64,000 nt of DNA. Origin: Flavobacterium psychraerolatum (GTDB taxonomy: Bacteria; Bacteroidota; Bacteroidia; Flavobacteriales; Flavobacteriaceae). The stretch spans positions 1 through 64,000 of the forward strand of contig NZ_JAOQMX010000011.1 in NCBI RefSeq assembly GCF_025960985.1, written 5' to 3'. Both the position numbers and the translations under genes were made by a program. Positions 1 through 8,648 of the stretch are shown in pieces (position 1 is the first letter of the stretch; every line of letters begins with the position of its first letter). A model generated the notes under the pieces. It saw only the letters and a program-made list of their open reading frames with translations. It was not told where the DNA came from and did no database searches.

Positions 1-322
1 AGAGGCTGTTTACAATACTAGTCCTGGTGATGCAATTAAATACGTTAACCTAGTTAGAGCAAGAGCAAGAGGAACAAATACTGCTATCTTACCTGATCTA
101 CCGGCAACGCTAATGGGTACACCTTTATTAAATGCTATTTATCATGAAAGAAGAGTAGAGTTGGCTGGTGAAGGTTTTAGATACCATGACCTAATAAGAA
201 CAAATAGAGCTACAGCTATTATGGGCCCTCTTGGTTTTATAACGGGAATACATGAATTGATGCCTCTTCCATACTCTGAGATTACTTTATCAAACGGTAT
301 ATTATTACAGAACAATTACTAA
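1..322 (+). CDS. SusD/RagB-family outer-membrane lipoprotein, C-terminal end (5' truncated by window)
   Basis: The reading frame is open from base 2 and ends with TAA at 320-322, so this is the last ~106 residues of a longer protein. Visible SusD-family hallmarks are YVNLVRARARG followed by HERRVELAGEGFRYHDLIR. The family's C-terminal helices carry this pattern where the protein packs on its SusC partner. SusD proteins are surface lipoproteins that capture glycans and pass them to the TonB-dependent transporter SusC. The susC gene is normally just upstream and would lie outside the window. The downstream regulator and sulfatase suggest a polysaccharide-utilisation locus. The substrate cannot be told from this fragment. 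Confidence 0.9.
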   Translation, partial: EAVYNTSPGDAIKYVNLVRARARGTNTAILPDLPATLMGTPLLNAIYHERRVELAGEGFRYHDLIRTNRATAIMGPLGFITGIHELMPLPYSEITLSNGILLQNNY

Positions 323-360
323 ATTATCTTCTCTTAACTAGACGATACAAATTTATAGCG

Positions 361-410
361 AAAAAGACAAAACACATGCAAAACATTTTTGCAAGTGTTT
401 TTGTCTTTTA
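361..410 (+). terminator. Rho-independent-type terminator after the SusD gene
   Basis: A long inverted repeat (left arm about 362-381, right arm about 390-409, containing AAGACAAAACAC / GTGTTTTTGTCTT) lies 38 bp after the stop codon and runs into T-rich sequence. It probably ends the susCD transcript. Confidence 0.75.
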
Positions 411-805
411 TATTTTGTCTTTTTAATTTCATTCCATTAAGTGCATTTAATTTGATGTTAGCATATAATTAAAATATGGTTGTAATTAGTTGTATATTTT
501 AATCTATTCTTTTATGATCCTTTTCATGATTTTTTAATCTAGATTAGAAATATCATTGATAAATTCCTATTTTAAAATTACATATATTCTTTCAGAATAA
601 ACACATTTCAAGTTTTTTACTTTGCAATGTGCGACTATTTGTCCAGGACTGAAATTTTCTTTTACTGAGGAAATTACAAATGCTGTAATCTCAATAGTAG
701 AGTGTGTTTTCTTGTCTTTTTTACGCCTTCGAAAACTATATTTCTTTAATTTGAATTTCTAAAAATTTCTCTTGAAATTACAAATTTATTGGTCCCGAAA
801 ATAGT
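411..805. other. Gene-free stretch
   Basis: About 400 bp of AT-rich sequence with stop codons in every frame. I recognise no protein, RNA or repeat. It lies between the SusD terminator and the left end of a decayed insertion element, so it may hold unrecognisable transposon debris. Confidence 0.5.
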
Positions 806-807
806 TA

Positions 808-1356
808 AAACTATGGACTTTAATGTATTTCGCTTTTAGCTTCTAAAAATGTACTTTTGAGATATTGATTTTTAAAGAGTAAATGGACATACTGTATCAA
901 GATTAACGGTTCATATAGTTTGGGCTACAAAATATAGATATGCAGTTTTGCAGGGAGACATAAAAATTCGCTGTAGAACTATTTTGATACAAATTTGTGA
1001 AGGGGAAGGAGTGCAAATATTAAAAGGGGTTGTGTCAAAAGATCATATGCATATTGAATATCGACCCTCTCAAGATGTTAGCACTCTGGTTAAATTAATG
1101 AAAGGTCGTTCTTCAAGAAAACTACAAATAGAATTTCCAGAACTTAAAAAAAGATATTGGGTCGTCATTTTTTGGCAATTGGTTTTGGGTGTTGGAGTGC
1201 AGGTAATATTACAGATTAAATGGTAAATTAATATTTGGAACTTCATCGAAGCCCGAATGAAAGTAACAATGATATCTTCATAATTGAAGACTAGCAACAT
1301 GCAAACTTTAAGTCTGACAACCAAATCTATAGACTTTAAGTCCATAGTGGTTTAGT
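808..1356 (+). mobile_element. Decayed IS200/IS605-like element
   Basis: The decayed tnpA frame is bracketed by related palindromic motifs. ACTATGGACTTTAA is near 810-823 on the left. An imperfect hairpin at 1319-1353 (CTATAGACTT / AAGTCCATAG) on the right has that motif as its reverse complement. IS200/IS605 elements carry subterminal hairpins at both ends for single-strand transposition and have no inverted terminal repeats. The exact ends are not determined. The element is inactive because its transposase is broken. Confidence 0.6.
876..1291 (+). pseudogene. IS200-like TnpA transposase (Y1, HUH), broken by a frameshift and two stops
   Basis: In frame from 876 the translation reads LTVHIVWATKYRYAVLQGD, then ILKGVVSKDHMHIEY, typical of small IS200-like transposases. 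HMH is the HUH metal-binding motif. The frame continues through LMKGRSSRKLQ and FPELKKRYW. At about 1160 a one-base change moves homology to the next frame (GRHFLAIGFGCWSAGNITD). Two TAA codons then stand where relatives have glutamate (NITD*MVN*YLELHR), each explained by a single G-to-T change. No good start codon is preserved. It cannot encode a working enzyme. Confidence 0.85.
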
Positions 1357-1399
1357 CAATGAAAATTCTTGTATTTATTAATTGAATCTAAGATTCTAA

Positions 1400-1534
1400 A
1401 AACATTGTTATAATTTGCCAACATATAGTCCAGAGCTTAATCTCGCTGAAAATGCGGCAAAATACAAACAACAGTTTATTAATAAATTTTACAAATCATT
1501 AGAGGAGATTGAAAAATTTATTACGATAATGTAA
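1400..1534 (+). pseudogene. C-terminal fragment of an IS630-family (DDE) transposase
   Basis: A short open frame gives NLPTYSPELNLAENAAKYK and then FINKFYKSLEEIEKFI before TAA. The block LP.YSPELNP.E is the signature around the last catalytic acidic residue of IS630/Tc1-type transposases. The frame starts after a stop at 1397 and nothing upstream encodes the rest. It is an orphan tail just downstream of the IS200 relic, so this junction has taken more than one insertion. Confidence 0.75.
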
Positions 1535-1669
1535 AAAATACAATCGAGAAGGAGGTATTGATTGTGTATGAATATTGTTATATAATTATATATGAAATTT
1601 GGACTATATATAAGTCTTTTGTATTATATTTCAAAATCTTTCTTCTTTACATCTTTGCGATAAAAAAAC

Positions 1670-3286
1670 CTAAATGGAATTAATGAAATTAGTCAAATTA
1701 ATATCCCGCTCCAAGTTCATTTTTTTGCGTAATCGGTGGCGAGCAACATGTACACTACCTAGAGAAATACCTAATAAATGTGCCATCTCTTTGCCCGAAA
1801 AGTTTAGTTTGATTAAAGCGCATACTTTTAAGTCTGCAGCGCTTAAATCTGGCGATTTTTCTTGAAGCCGATCGTAGAAATGTTCGTTTAGTTCCATGAA
1901 CTGATTATTGAAAGAATCCCACAAACTCACCGATTTTTTTTCGAGCTGCTGAATTACTTTTTTTGTGTTGTGGTCAGTGTTTGCGTTTTCAAGGTGCGAT
2001 TTCAATGTCTGAATGATTTCTTCCTTTTCAATTAATTTAAGCATATTAGCAGTCAGTTCCTTGTTTTTTAGCTCTATTTGCTTTTTGGTGATTTCCTCCT
2101 CTTTTTGGTGTTTTATAGTTTTCATTTTGCTACGAAAGATCAATCCTAAAATGATAGCAATTAAAACAATTCCAAAAAAGAAAAATCGGAAACGAAACAA
2201 AGCCTGATTTTGTTTTTCAATTTTTAAACTTTGGTCGCGCAGTTGGTTATTTTTATTTTGTAACTGATCTTTATACCTGTTTTTAATAGTCAAAAAACCT
2301 TGAGTGTCTTCATTTCTAGGGTTTAGATAAGTGTCATTAATCAATTTTGACTCTTGTAAATTAAGATAAGCATTTTTATAATCGTTGATTTTAGATAACA
2401 AATCAGCATAACGCAAAAAGACAAAAGAACGGTAAAAGGTGTTCTCACCATTGCTATCTTTAATCTGTAATGCTTTTTCGTAGTAATTTTTTGCCGCCGA
2501 ATAGTTATTTTGGCGCTCATAATCAATTGCCGTTCTACAATACAAAATCATAAAAAAGCTATTGTCTGTAACGCTTAGGTTTCCGTTGGCTTTCAAATTT
2601 TCCATGCGGTTACAGATATTCAATAGCAAATCTAAAGCTTCTTTAAATTGCGAATTAAATTCCAATTCGGAAACTAATTTTTCATCCAAGTACAATTTAT
2701 AAATCGGATCAATTTTAAATTTCTTAGCTAGTGATTCACAAACGACAACTTGTTTTTTTAGTTCTGATACATTTTTTATTCGCTGGTAATACATTGCCAA
2801 ATTGTAATGAGATCGATACAATTGAGCATAACTAGCCGAATCTTTCAAATTAATTCTGGAATAATAGTTATGGGCTTTTTTAAAGTGTTCACCAGCTTCT
2901 TCATCTTGTTTGAACAGAAAGTGAAGGGTACCAAACTCTTCATGAGCTTTGGCAATTAATAAAGGGTTTTTGAATTCCTGAGCAATAAACAACGCTTCTC
3001 CAGAATTGATAAATGAATCCCTGTAGGCTAAACCTGCACGATCAGCCGCACTCAAGGATATTAATGTTTTTATAATTTGAATAGTGTCTTTTTGTAAAAT
3101 TGCTTCTTTCTTTTTCTTTTTTAATAATTCAATTACTATTTGAGGATCCGATTGATAAGTAATTAGCCCTTCTGAAGTATAACTTTTAAATTGTTGTGCA
3201 TTTACCCTTGTAAGGTTTGTAAAAACAGTCAGTAAAGTAATAAAAAGAAAAACAGGTTGGTTTTTAATCCTACTTAAGGTCTTCAT
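1670..3286 (-). CDS. Membrane-anchored TPR protein with LuxR-type DNA-binding domain
   Basis: The 538-residue protein has an N-terminal signal peptide ending near residue 31 (RVNAQ) and a helical TPR-like region (about 60-330, with paired motifs such as NNYSAAKNYYEKALQI). One transmembrane helix follows (about 365-385, FFFFGIVLIAIILGLIF), then a coiled coil, then a C-terminal LuxR-type helix-turn-helix (about 480-538; LSAADLKVCALIKL, GISLGSVHVARHRLRKKM). The topology puts the TPR sensor in the periplasm and the DNA-binding domain in the cytosol. Flavobacteria have many such one-component membrane regulators. It lies between the SusD gene and the divergent sulfatase, so it may control one or both; that is inference. 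Confidence 0.85.
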   Translation of the reverse strand: MKTLSRIKNQPVFLFITLLTVFTNLTRVNAQQFKSYTSEGLITYQSDPQIVIELLKKKKKEAILQKDTIQIIKTLISLSAADRAGLAYRDSFINSGEALFIAQEFKNPLLIAKAHEEFGTLHFLFKQDEEAGEHFKKAHNYYSRINLKDSASYAQLYRSHYNLAMYYQRIKNVSELKKQVVVCESLAKKFKIDPIYKLYLDEKLVSELEFNSQFKEALDLLLNICNRMENLKANGNLSVTDNSFFMILYCRTAIDYERQNNYSAAKNYYEKALQIKDSNGENTFYRSFVFLRYADLLSKINDYKNAYLNLQESKLINDTYLNPRNEDTQGFLTIKNRYKDQLQNKNNQLRDQSLKIEKQNQALFRFRFFFFGIVLIAIILGLIFRSKMKTIKHQKEEEITKKQIELKNKELTANMLKLIEKEEIIQTLKSHLENANTDHNTKKVIQQLEKKSVSLWDSFNNQFMELNEHFYDRLQEKSPDLSAADLKVCALIKLNFSGKEMAHLLGISLGSVHVARHRLRKKMNLERDINLTNFINSI

Positions 3287-3389
3287 ATATAATGTTTTGT
3301 TGGTTTTCTAGCGAAAGTACAAAATAAGTAATAAGTTAATTTTTTTTTAAAGTAAAAATGGTGGATGTTAAGTTTTTGTAAGCTGTTTT

Positions 3390-3422
3390 TTGTAAAATAT
3401 AGAAGGGTTAGCTGTAGATTTG
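3390..3422 (+). promoter_or_regulatory. Bacteroidota-type promoter of the sulfatase operon
   Basis: TTG at 3390-3392 and TAGATTTG at 3415-3422 are separated by 22 bp, matching the consensus TTG-N17-23-TAnnTTTG. The -7 element ends 32 bp before the sulfatase ATG. Confidence 0.65.
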
Positions 3423-3454
3423 TAATGCATTAACAACCTTTAAATAGAATCAAA

Positions 3455-5056
3455 ATGAAATTAGCTGTTTTAGTATTTTCTTTTTTAAGTTGCTCCTTTC
3501 TTTCAGTTAAAGCGCAGCAAAAACCTAATATCTTATTTATAGGTATAGATGACCTGCGACCAGAGTTAGGTTGTTATGGATCTGATGAGGCCATTAGTCC
3601 AAATTTAGATCATTTAGCATCTCAAGGTTTATTGTTTAATAAAGCTTATTGTCAACAAGCTATTTGTGGGCCTTCTCGAGCAAGTCTATTAACAGGTTAT
3701 CGACCTGAAACGAGTGGTGTTTTTCATAATTATATCAAATTTAGACAAGCGAATCCCGATGTGATTACGCTTCCACAGCAATTTAAGAACAATGGATACG
3801 AAACTGTTTATTTTGGTAAAATATTCCATCATGGCGATTATGATGATAAAATGTCTTGGAGCATTCAACCGACCAAAGTAAAGGAACCATCGGGTTATGC
3901 ATTGGTAGAAAACCAAGCTTTGAGCAAACAAAATCTAAAAGACATGACTGCAAAATATGGAGAGCAGGCAAAATATGGTTTGGCAAGTGGCCCGTCTTAT
4001 GAGTTTGCCGATGTTCCAGATGAAGGTTACATCGATGGATTCAATACCAACCTAGCCATTGAGCAGCTAAAAGAATTAGTTAAGAACAAAGACAAACCTT
4101 TCTTTTTGGGATTGGGATTTCATAAACCGCATTTGAATTGGACAGCGCCAAAGAAATACTGGGATTTGTATGATGAAAAAAACATTCATTTAAGTACGCA
4201 AGTTAACGGACCAAAAGATGGTGCTGCAATGGGTTTGCATGCTTCTTTTGAACTAAGAACCCGTTATGATATTCCGAAAGAAGGAGATATAAGTCCGGAA
4301 CAAGCTATCAAATTAAAACATGCTTACCTAGCCTGTGTGAGTTATGTCGATGCGCAAATCGGAAAGATGATTGGTGCATTAGAAGATGCTGGTGTTCGTG
4401 ATAACACCATTATCATTGTCTGGAGTGACCATGGTTGGCATTTGGGCGAAATGGGTATTTGGGGAAAAGCAACCGATTATGAAATTGCCACTAGAGTACC
4501 GCTTATGATTTGGACGCCAGATATGCCGAAAGGAAGCAGAGGGAAAACCTCCGAAGCTTTGGTTGAATTAGTAGACATGTATCCTACTTTATGTGAATTG
4601 GCTGGAATTGATACACCCAAACATGTAGAGGGACAAAGTTTTGTTCCCTTGTTGAAAAAACCGAATAAAAAATGGAAAGCGGCTGCTTTTAGTCAGTTTC
4701 CCGATCCCGCTTTACGCGAATGGGGCGCCTATCCTTTGCGTGACGGAATGCGAGAAACTTTTTTTGAGCCTTTAATAGAAAAAGTAGAACAAAGAATAAT
4801 TGACCAGCAAAAAGAAAAATGGAATAGAGATTTATTCGAAAATGATTTAATGGGATATACCATGAGAACCCAACGCTACCGACTAATTGTTTGGAAAGAC
4901 ACGAAACATCCCAAAGAAAAACCCTTGTATGTAGAATTGTACGACCATAGAAAAGATCCAACAGAAACAATCAACATTGCTACTGCAAATCCTAAAGAAG
5001 TAAACCAACTTTTGAAACAATTTGAAAAAGGCTGGAAAGGAAACCAAGCAAAATAA
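3455..5056 (+). CDS. Secreted Cys-type sulfatase (S1 family, iduronate-2-sulfatase-like)
   Basis: The 533-residue protein starts with a signal peptide ending near AQ (residue 21). The sulfatase fold begins with PNILFIGIDDLRPELGCYG, where D32 and D33 are expected calcium ligands. C71 in CGPSR (71-75) fits the C-x-P-S-R signature, in which the cysteine is converted to formylglycine by a sulfatase-modifying enzyme; no such enzyme lies in the window. A second metal/active-site block, SDHGWHLGE, lies near residue 325. Overall pattern and length fit iduronate-2-sulfatase-like enzymes that remove sulfate from sulfated sugars. It sits 18 bp upstream of the FAD oxidoreductase, so the two are probably co-transcribed. 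The actual glycan is unknown. Confidence 0.92.
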   Translation: MKLAVLVFSFLSCSFLSVKAQQKPNILFIGIDDLRPELGCYGSDEAISPNLDHLASQGLLFNKAYCQQAICGPSRASLLTGYRPETSGVFHNYIKFRQANPDVITLPQQFKNNGYETVYFGKIFHHGDYDDKMSWSIQPTKVKEPSGYALVENQALSKQNLKDMTAKYGEQAKYGLASGPSYEFADVPDEGYIDGFNTNLAIEQLKELVKNKDKPFFLGLGFHKPHLNWTAPKKYWDLYDEKNIHLSTQVNGPKDGAAMGLHASFELRTRYDIPKEGDISPEQAIKLKHAYLACVSYVDAQIGKMIGALEDAGVRDNTIIIVWSDHGWHLGEMGIWGKATDYEIATRVPLMIWTPDMPKGSRGKTSEALVELVDMYPTLCELAGIDTPKHVEGQSFVPLLKKPNKKWKAAAFSQFPDPALREWGAYPLRDGMRETFFEPLIEKVEQRIIDQQKEKWNRDLFENDLMGYTMRTQRYRLIVWKDTKHPKEKPLYVELYDHRKDPTETINIATANPKEVNQLLKQFEKGWKGNQAK

Positions 5057-5074
5057 ATTAACCACACTACGATT

Positions 5075-7015
5075 ATGAAAAGAAGAGATTTTTTAACCAA
5101 AGGAACACAAGGTGCTATTGCGGCTGCGGCATTAATTCCGCTTGGAGTTAGTGCTACTCCAACTGAAGCCCCATTGCAAGTAGATGATTTAGGCGATAGA
5201 AAAAAAGACAATTGGCTAGAAGTAGCAAGTGGAAAAAAAATAAAACCCCAACGTAAAATCACTAAAGAATTTGATGTTGCCGTTCTAGGCGGTGGTGCTG
5301 CCGGTATTTGTGCGGCGGTGGCTGCCGCTCGAAACGGAGCAAAAACGGTTTTGGTGCAAGACCGTTCGGTTTTGGGAGGGAATGCTTCTAGTGAGATTCG
5401 TGTGCATTTAAACGGTGTAAATCATCTTAAGGGTGGGTTACCCGAACGTGAAACCGGAATTATAGAAGAATTGTTATTACTCAATCGTTTTGATAATGCG
5501 CAAGCTTCGTTTCCTGTTTTTGATCATGTAATGTATGATTTTGTGGTACGAGAACCCAATTTAGAATTGATGCTCAACACCCAAGCGGTAGAGGCAAAAA
5601 TGTCTGGAAATAAGATAAAAAGTGCCCGTTGTTGGCAATCCAATACCGAAACGGAGATTACCATCAAAGCACCCATTTTTATTGATTGTTCTGGTGATGG
5701 TTTGTTGGCTGCAACTGCTGGTGCAGAATACCGTACTGGTCGTGAAGCAGCGTCTGAATTTGGGGAGAAATATGCTCCAAAAGTTGCCGATGGTTGGCAG
5801 ATGGGAGCGTCAATTTTGATGTCATCCAAGGATATGGGGAAACCGATGCCATACGCTGCACCGTCATACGCCATTCGATACAAAGCCGAAATTGCGCATA
5901 AAAAAAGATACATCAAAGGTTTTTCTGAAGGCATTTGGTGGGTCGAAGTAGGAAGCGAACACGATATTATTGCCGACCAAGAAATTAATCGCCATAAATT
6001 AATGGGTTATTTACACGGTGTTTGGGATTATATTAAAAACTCCGGAAATCATCCCGAAGCAGCAAATTATGCGTTGGATTGGGTCGGGAATTTGCCTGGT
6101 CGTAGAGAGTCTCGTCGTTTTATAGGTGATTATATTATGTCGGAAACAGATATGACAGGACACAAACATTTTGAAGATGCCATTGCTTTTGGAGGTTGGT
6201 CGCTAGACGAGCACAATCCGGGTGGAATAGAAAATCCATCGGAGCCGCCAAGTTATTTTCACGAAGATTTTACCGAGATTTATGAAGTGCCTTTTCGCTC
6301 ATTATATTCCAAAAATATTGACAATTTGCTTTTCGCAGGTCGTAATGTGAGTCAAACGCATATTGCACTTTCGTCCTCCCGTATTATGGCAACTTGCGCT
6401 TTGATGGGACAAGCGGTGGGAACAGCTGCTACTATTTGCGTAAAGAAAAACGTAAGTCCGCGTGATATTTCAAATAAATTTATAAATGAGTTGCAAGAGC
6501 AATTGTTGCGAGATGATGCCTTTATTCCGATGCGTCCTGCTAATGATCCTTTGGATTTGGCAAAAAAAGCGAGTTTAATATTTGCTTCTTCTACAATTTC
6601 GGGTGATGCAAAATTGATGAATGATGGTTGGTCTCGTGATATTAATGATAAAATTCATCATTGGGAATCAGAGGGACTTGATGCCGAACTGCAAATGGAG
6701 TGGGATAATCCGATTGATTTATCCACGGTTGAAATTAAGTGTGATACCAATGTGAAACGCAATATTATGATGCGAAAAGACCAACGTCACGATAAAATTT
6801 ACAGCAATACTGTTCCCGAAGAAATGCTGAAAGCAGTTGATTTGGAAGCAAGAGTGAACGGTTCTTGGATTAAATTGGGAACTTTGGATAATAATAAAAG
6901 GCGATTGATTAAGTTTAAATTTGATAGTGTGAAAACAACTGCTATTCGATTAAAACTGAAAGAAACTTATGGGAAGAAAAGCGTGAAGTTGTTTGAAGTT
7001 CGTTGCTATGCTTAG
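5075..7015 (+). CDS. Tat-exported FAD-dependent oxidoreductase (FAD_oxidored family)
   Basis: The 646-residue protein opens with a twin-arginine signal (MKRRDFLTKG followed by an alanine-rich stretch), so it is probably exported folded with its cofactor. The Rossmann FAD-binding motif GGGAAG is at about 72-77 and is followed by VLGGNASSEIRVHLNG, typical of the large FAD_oxidored group. The region ENLLFAGR-type (here NIDNLLFAGRNVSQTH, about 425-440) is the second conserved FAD contact. The last ~140 residues look like a beta-sandwich, perhaps discoidin-like. Such proteins are frequent next to sulfatases and glycoside hydrolases in Bacteroidota glycan loci. Their reaction is not known for most members. 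Confidence 0.85.
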   Translation: MKRRDFLTKGTQGAIAAAALIPLGVSATPTEAPLQVDDLGDRKKDNWLEVASGKKIKPQRKITKEFDVAVLGGGAAGICAAVAAARNGAKTVLVQDRSVLGGNASSEIRVHLNGVNHLKGGLPERETGIIEELLLLNRFDNAQASFPVFDHVMYDFVVREPNLELMLNTQAVEAKMSGNKIKSARCWQSNTETEITIKAPIFIDCSGDGLLAATAGAEYRTGREAASEFGEKYAPKVADGWQMGASILMSSKDMGKPMPYAAPSYAIRYKAEIAHKKRYIKGFSEGIWWVEVGSEHDIIADQEINRHKLMGYLHGVWDYIKNSGNHPEAANYALDWVGNLPGRRESRRFIGDYIMSETDMTGHKHFEDAIAFGGWSLDEHNPGGIENPSEPPSYFHEDFTEIYEVPFRSLYSKNIDNLLFAGRNVSQTHIALSSSRIMATCALMGQAVGTAATICVKKNVSPRDISNKFINELQEQLLRDDAFIPMRPANDPLDLAKKASLIFASSTISGDAKLMNDGWSRDINDKIHHWESEGLDAELQMEWDNPIDLSTVEIKCDTNVKRNIMMRKDQRHDKIYSNTVPEEMLKAVDLEARVNGSWIKLGTLDNNKRRLIKFKFDSVKTTAIRLKLKETYGKKSVKLFEVRCYA

Positions 7016-7160
7016 TTTATTTAGCCACAGATTAAAAGGACTTAAATTGATTTTTATTTCGATTAAATTACTATAATATATCTAATTTGTGTTAAAATGA
7101 AAAAGCTCTAGAAAATAAGGTAGAATCTATGTTTATGAAGAAACAAAAAATTAAGTTGCA

Positions 7161-7299
7161 TTGTTTTTCAATTGTCTCCAGCTTCAACTGGAGTTATTCT
7201 CAAGGATTTAAAAAAGGCTTTAGCCTAAATCATTTGTTTTTGGCTAAAGCCTGAGATAGATAATTCCAATTTTACCCCAGCTAAAGCTTGAGGCAATTA
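7161..7299. repeat. Nested-palindrome intergenic repeat, copy 1
   Basis: About 139 bp. The outer arms TCTCCAGCTTCAACTGGAG (left) and CCAGCTAAAGCTTGAGGCAA (right) are inverted relative to each other. The inner hairpin is AGGCTTTAGCC / GGCTAAAGCCT. It shares the same order of motifs and spacing with copy 2, including the linkers TTCCAATTTTACCCC and TTGTTTTTCAATTG. Copy 1 has more mismatches in its outer arms. Confidence 0.85.
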
Positions 7300-7387
7300 T
7301 TTTTTTTTAAGTTCCAAAAATAAATAGCACGAAGTTATCTGTGAAATCTGTGTTTGACAATATATTTAGGATCAATTTAGTTGGTTA

Positions 7388-7528
7388 TTGTTTTTCAATT
7401 GCTTCCAGCTTTAGCTGGAGTTATTCTGAGGGATATAAAAAAGGCTTTAGCCTAAATCAGCTGTTTTTTGGCTAAAGCCTAAAATAGATAGTTCCAATTT
7501 TACCCCCAGCTAAAGCTGGAGGCAATTA
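7388..7528. repeat. Nested-palindrome intergenic repeat, copy 2
   Basis: About 141 bp, the better preserved copy, in the same orientation as copy 1 and about 88 bp downstream of it. The left outer arm ATTGCTTCCAGCTTTAGCTGG pairs almost perfectly with the right outer arm CCAGCTAAAGCTGGAGGCAAT. The inner arms AGGCTTTAGCC / GGCTAAAGCCT are perfect. Each outer arm is itself palindromic (CCAGCTTTAGCTGG). It could be a REP/BIME-like or MITE-like element; no protein is encoded. Confidence 0.85.
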
Positions 7529-7616
7529 ATTGTAAAATATGATAGTACCGCTTTACAGTTACAAAAAATTTCATCTTAAACTATTATGTTAATCTATAGT
7601 CCAAATAATTAAAAAC

Positions 7617-8615
7617 ATGATTTTTATAAACCTCATAATCGCTCTTTTGTTTCCTCCAAGCTCGCAAGAAGTCTGGAACAAATACCAGATTAATGGTTTT
7701 ACGCAAGGCACAACTTTTTCGGTTACCTATTATGCGCAGCAGCGGATAGTGAGCGAAAGTCAATTGGATAGTATTTTTGGTCAAATAGATGCCTCGCTTT
7801 CTATTTATGATGAGAAATCGTTGATAAGCCAATTCAATGATTCTAGTGAGGGAGTACTTATGGATTTGCATTTCAAAAATGTAATCCAGCGTTCTCATGA
7901 AATTTATCAGGATACCGATGGATTGTTTGATATCACGGTTTTGCCATTGATGGAAGCATGGGGTTTTGGTAAGAAGGGAATTGTTCCAACAGAGCCAAAT
8001 TCAGAATTGCTAAAAGAAGTTAAGAGAAATATTGGTAGTAAACTTTTGCAAATAAAAGGCAATTTTCTTTTGAAAAAGAATCCGAAAGTAAGAATTGATG
8101 TCAACGGCATTGCGCAAGGCTATTCGGTAGATGTAGTCGCTGATTTTTTGAAACAAAAGAAAATTGTCAATTATTTGGTCGAAATAGGAGGTGAGATTCG
8201 AATAAAAGGAAAACGACAACCCAGTGGTGAGTTGATGAAAATCGGAATCGAATCGCCAACCCATCAGGAGCATCTGCCAAAATCCTATCAAAAAATTGTG
8301 AGCATTCCCGAAGGAGCAATTACAACTTCGGGCAACTATCAGAAATTCTATGAAAGCAAAGGAAAAAAAATCGCTCATTTGATGAATCCAAATACGGGTT
8401 ATCCGGTTCAAAATGATTTGATAAGTGTGACTGTTTTTGCTCCAGATGCCATAACTGCCGACGGTTATGATAATGCATTAATGGCTATGGGATTGAAAAA
8501 AGCTTTTCAATTTGTTTCGAAAAGAAAGAAGTTAGAAGCCTATTTTATTTACAATGATGATAATGGCGTGGTAAAAGATACCGCAACCACTGGTTTCTAT
8601 TCTTTTTTTAGATAA
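7617..8615 (+). CDS. apbE: ApbE family FAD:protein FMN transferase
   Basis: The 332-residue protein starts with a hydrophobic segment (MIFINLIIALLF) expected to export or anchor it; no clear lipobox is seen. ApbE hallmarks are present: a GTTFSVTYY-type N-terminal block, DVNGIAQGYSVD at about 162-173 (conserved FAD-site loop), EGAITTSGNY then HLMNPNTGYPV, and TADGYDNALMAMG near the C-terminus carrying the catalytic/Mg-binding aspartate region. ApbE uses FAD to attach FMN covalently to a Thr/Ser of target flavoproteins on the outer side of the inner membrane. The next gene, 33 bp downstream, has an exact target motif and is the likely substrate. Confidence 0.92.
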   Translation: MIFINLIIALLFPPSSQEVWNKYQINGFTQGTTFSVTYYAQQRIVSESQLDSIFGQIDASLSIYDEKSLISQFNDSSEGVLMDLHFKNVIQRSHEIYQDTDGLFDITVLPLMEAWGFGKKGIVPTEPNSELLKEVKRNIGSKLLQIKGNFLLKKNPKVRIDVNGIAQGYSVDVVADFLKQKKIVNYLVEIGGEIRIKGKRQPSGELMKIGIESPTHQEHLPKSYQKIVSIPEGAITTSGNYQKFYESKGKKIAHLMNPNTGYPVQNDLISVTVFAPDAITADGYDNALMAMGLKKAFQFVSKRKKLEAYFIYNDDNGVVKDTATTGFYSFFR

Positions 8616-8648
8616 AAGAAGTTGGTAAATATAAAAACTAAGAAATAT

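Noticed and set aside
4876..5262. 128-codon minus-strand open frame across the sulfatase end and the FAD-oxidoreductase start
   Set aside because: It overlaps two well-supported genes in antisense, has no family features, and its composition is that of a mirror frame.
7161..7528. CRISPR-like repetition
   Set aside because: Only two long copies with internal palindromes and no short identical repeats, spacers or cas genes.
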